Shown here in pieces: positions 62,678-64,000 of a stretch of DNA of 64,000 bases. The stretch lies in the NCBI GenBank assembly GCA_030431455.1, contig JAUIJE010000006.1, positions 1 through 64,000 on the forward strand, written 5' to 3'. Position 1 is the first letter of the stretch. Every line of letters begins with the position of its first letter. The position numbers were made by a program, and so were the translations under genes. The DNA comes from a bacterium. Its GTDB lineage: Bacteria; Myxococcota; UBA727; JAUIJE01. The notes under the pieces were generated by a model that searched no databases, had not been told where the DNA came from, and saw only the letters and a list, made by a program, of their open reading frames with translations.

Positions 62678-64000
62678 AACTCGAACACCCGGTAGCTGAG
62701 GCGCAGGTCGCTGCTGGCTTGGCTCCCGCTGGTGCCGACCCCGCTTTGCACCTCGCCCTGGAACGCGATCTCCTCGCCCACCCACCACGAGGGGAAATGG
62801 TCGACGAGGAGCAGGCGCAGCCGGGCGTTGCTCCCGGTGCCGGTGGGTTGGCTGGGGTCGCCGTTTCCAGTGGCATTGGCTTGAACCCCGGTCTCGCCTT
62901 CAAACTTGATGCGGTCCCCGAGCTGGTAGCGAACCCCGCCTTTGACCTGCCCGGCCTCGTAAAAAAGGCTGAACTGGATCTGGGTGCCGAACTGTTCGCG
63001 CACGGTCTCCTCGAGGTCGCGGGTGAAGGCGGCGGTGAGCTCGGTGGACACCGCCCGCAGGGCCGCTTCCCGGTCTTGGAAGTTGGCCCCCGACGACAGC
63101 GGGGTCCCGAAGACGATGAAGCGCAGAATCGTGCTCCGGTCGTAGTTGACCCGGGCGTCCTCGACCTCGAAGTTGAGGGTCATGCGGTCGAGGTTGCCGT
63201 CGACGGTCATGGTGCAGGGCAGCTCGGTCTCGAGTCCGCTCTTGGGGGGCTCGAGGTCGCCGCGGGCGAGCACAAAGATGTCCGGGCTGATGCGACCATC
63301 GGGCCGGCGGGGAAATTCGATCTCCGTCTGCTCGATGTCGAAGTTGGCGTACGGGAAGATGACGTTGCCCTCGCTGACCTCGATGAGCCCGGTGAGCTGG
63401 GGCACCCGCACCGAATCGCTGAGGGTGAGTTCGCCCCGCAAGGTGGAGTCGAGGCGAATGGTGGACACGTCGGCCCGGACCCGGAGGTCGCTGACCAACA
63501 GCTCGACGTCGAAGGTGAGGTTCTCCAGGCTCGCCGGGCGCAGTCGTTGGTAGAGCGGCTCGCTCGGCGCGGTGGTGTCCTTTTCGAGATAGAAGTTCTT
63601 GAGCTCGAAGCTGTCGCGCAGGGCGCCCTCGGTGATGCGGGCGGTGCCGGCCAGCACCGGTTCGCTCCGGGGGCCGGTGAGGCTCAACTCAAAGGAGGTG
63701 GTCGCGAACTGGCGGCCCACCGCGTACGACAAGTCCTCGCCCTCGGCCCGGAGGTTCCACTCCGCGAGGCTGATGTCCTCGTCGTCGAACAGGTGCTCGG
63801 CGTCCACCGAGCCATCCACGAACACCCAACCTTCGCCGGTGAGGGCGCGGAACTGCTCGGCCGAGAGCACATGGCGACCGGGCTTGTCCCGCGAGGTCTC
63901 GAGACACAGCGCGCCCCCGTCGAACACCACCGGCTGGCCCCAGGCCCGGGGCACGATCTGCGCGCCGGGGCTCGGCCGCACACACCCGTCGTAGCGGGGC
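62674..64000 (-). CDS. TamB-like translocation/assembly protein, 5' end outside window
   Basis: At least 442 residues; the frame is open to the right edge. A GTG exists at 63981, but the frame reads through it, so it is unlikely to be the start. The visible part is the C-terminal DUF490/TamB region: beta-strand repeats with 'LTGLIEVSEGNVIFPYANFD', 'FEFPRRPDGRISPDIFVLAR'-type strands and 'YDRSTILRFIVFGTPLSSGA', ending 'DLRLSYRVFEF'. TamB spans the periplasm as a hydrophobic groove and helps move lipids or proteins with the outer-membrane partner. Its TGA stop overlaps the TTG start of the BamA-like gene, so the two are translationally coupled and likely a functional pair. Confidence 0.9.
   Translation of the reverse strand, partial: PRYDGCVRPSPGAQIVPRAWGQPVVFDGGALCLETSRDKPGRHVLSAEQFRALTGEGWVFVDGSVDAEHLFDDEDISLAEWNLRAEGEDLSYAVGRQFATTSFELSLTGPRSEPVLAGTARITEGALRDSFELKNFYLEKDTTAPSEPLYQRLRPASLENLTFDVELLVSDLRVRADVSTIRLDSTLRGELTLSDSVRVPQLTGLIEVSEGNVIFPYANFDIEQTEIEFPRRPDGRISPDIFVLARGDLEPPKSGLETELPCTMTVDGNLDRMTLNFEVEDARVNYDRSTILRFIVFGTPLSSGANFQDREAALRAVSTELTAAFTRDLEETVREQFGTQIQFSLFYEAGQVKGGVRYQLGDRIKFEGETGVQANATGNGDPSQPTGTGSNARLRLLLVDHFPSWWVGEEIAFQGEVQSGVGTSGSQASSDLRLSYRVFEF

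Overview
The window is very G+C-rich chromosomal DNA and looks like a member of the Myxococcota or a close relative of the old delta-proteobacteria. The evidence is a subtilase ending in a MYXO-CTERM-like tail (Gly-Gly-Cys, hydrophobic stretch, Arg cluster), several surface lipoproteins with (Gly-Asp)n linkers and Cys-rich CGDG...EECD modules, a CheX/HDOD-type chemosensory operon, PATAN (DUF4388) and TPR/cNMP signalling proteins, and giant Ig-like lipoproteins. No plasmid, phage, insertion sequence or CRISPR array was seen, so I read it as core plus surface-accessory chromosome.

Layout. 1-3.4 kb: the end of an L-domain repeat protein and a secreted subtilase. 3.5-5 kb: a divergent EF-Tu paralogue preceded by a terminator and a lone tRNA-like T-arm. 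5-10.1 kb: a small Cys-rich exported protein, a VTT/DedA-like membrane protein, a PlsC-type acyltransferase, an L-domain lipoprotein with (GD)n linkers and a small membrane protein. 10.1-19.1 kb: one lipoprotein of about 2990 residues built from about 20 Ig-like modules; upstream of it is a rod-shaped RNA candidate ending in an intrinsic terminator (6S-like or an attenuator leader). 19.5-22.4 kb: an NAPE-PLD-like metallohydrolase, two tRNA-Ser genes, the SRP RNA and a PEGA protein.

22.6-31.4 kb: an island of four (GD)n-linker lipoproteins, three in tandem on + and one convergent. They have near-identical signal peptides or the same linker type and different C-terminal folds (PPC-like plus P-domain, PPC, Cys-rich arrays, a unique domain). 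Two intergenic spacers in this island share a conserved sequence with a covarying hairpin, and an out-of-frame somatomedin-B-like domain follows the second gene.

31.5-38.4 kb: glutamate dehydrogenase; a pseudo-receiver/pseudokinase/PATAN/OmpA fusion; a TetR operon with two small lipoproteins and paired operator-like palindromes; and a pyroglutamyl-peptidase-like protein lacking the usual Cys. Two copies of an ~80-bp hairpin repeat follow gdhA and this last gene.

38.5-48.4 kb: a compact minus-strand chemosensory operon (cheA-cheW-mcp-cheY-cheB-cheR-cheX-REC/cheX-HDOD) with mostly overlapping or nearly abutting genes. The receptor has PAS domains and no membrane segment, and no flagellar genes are present, so an output other than swimming is plausible.

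48.5-64 kb: a TPR/cNMP protein, a divergent membrane protein, metK, an exported coiled-coil protein, a large Kelch-type lipoprotein, a 54-residue small protein, and an outer-membrane pair (a BamA/TamA-like protein with an expanded POTRA region, translationally coupled to a TamB-like protein that runs off the window).
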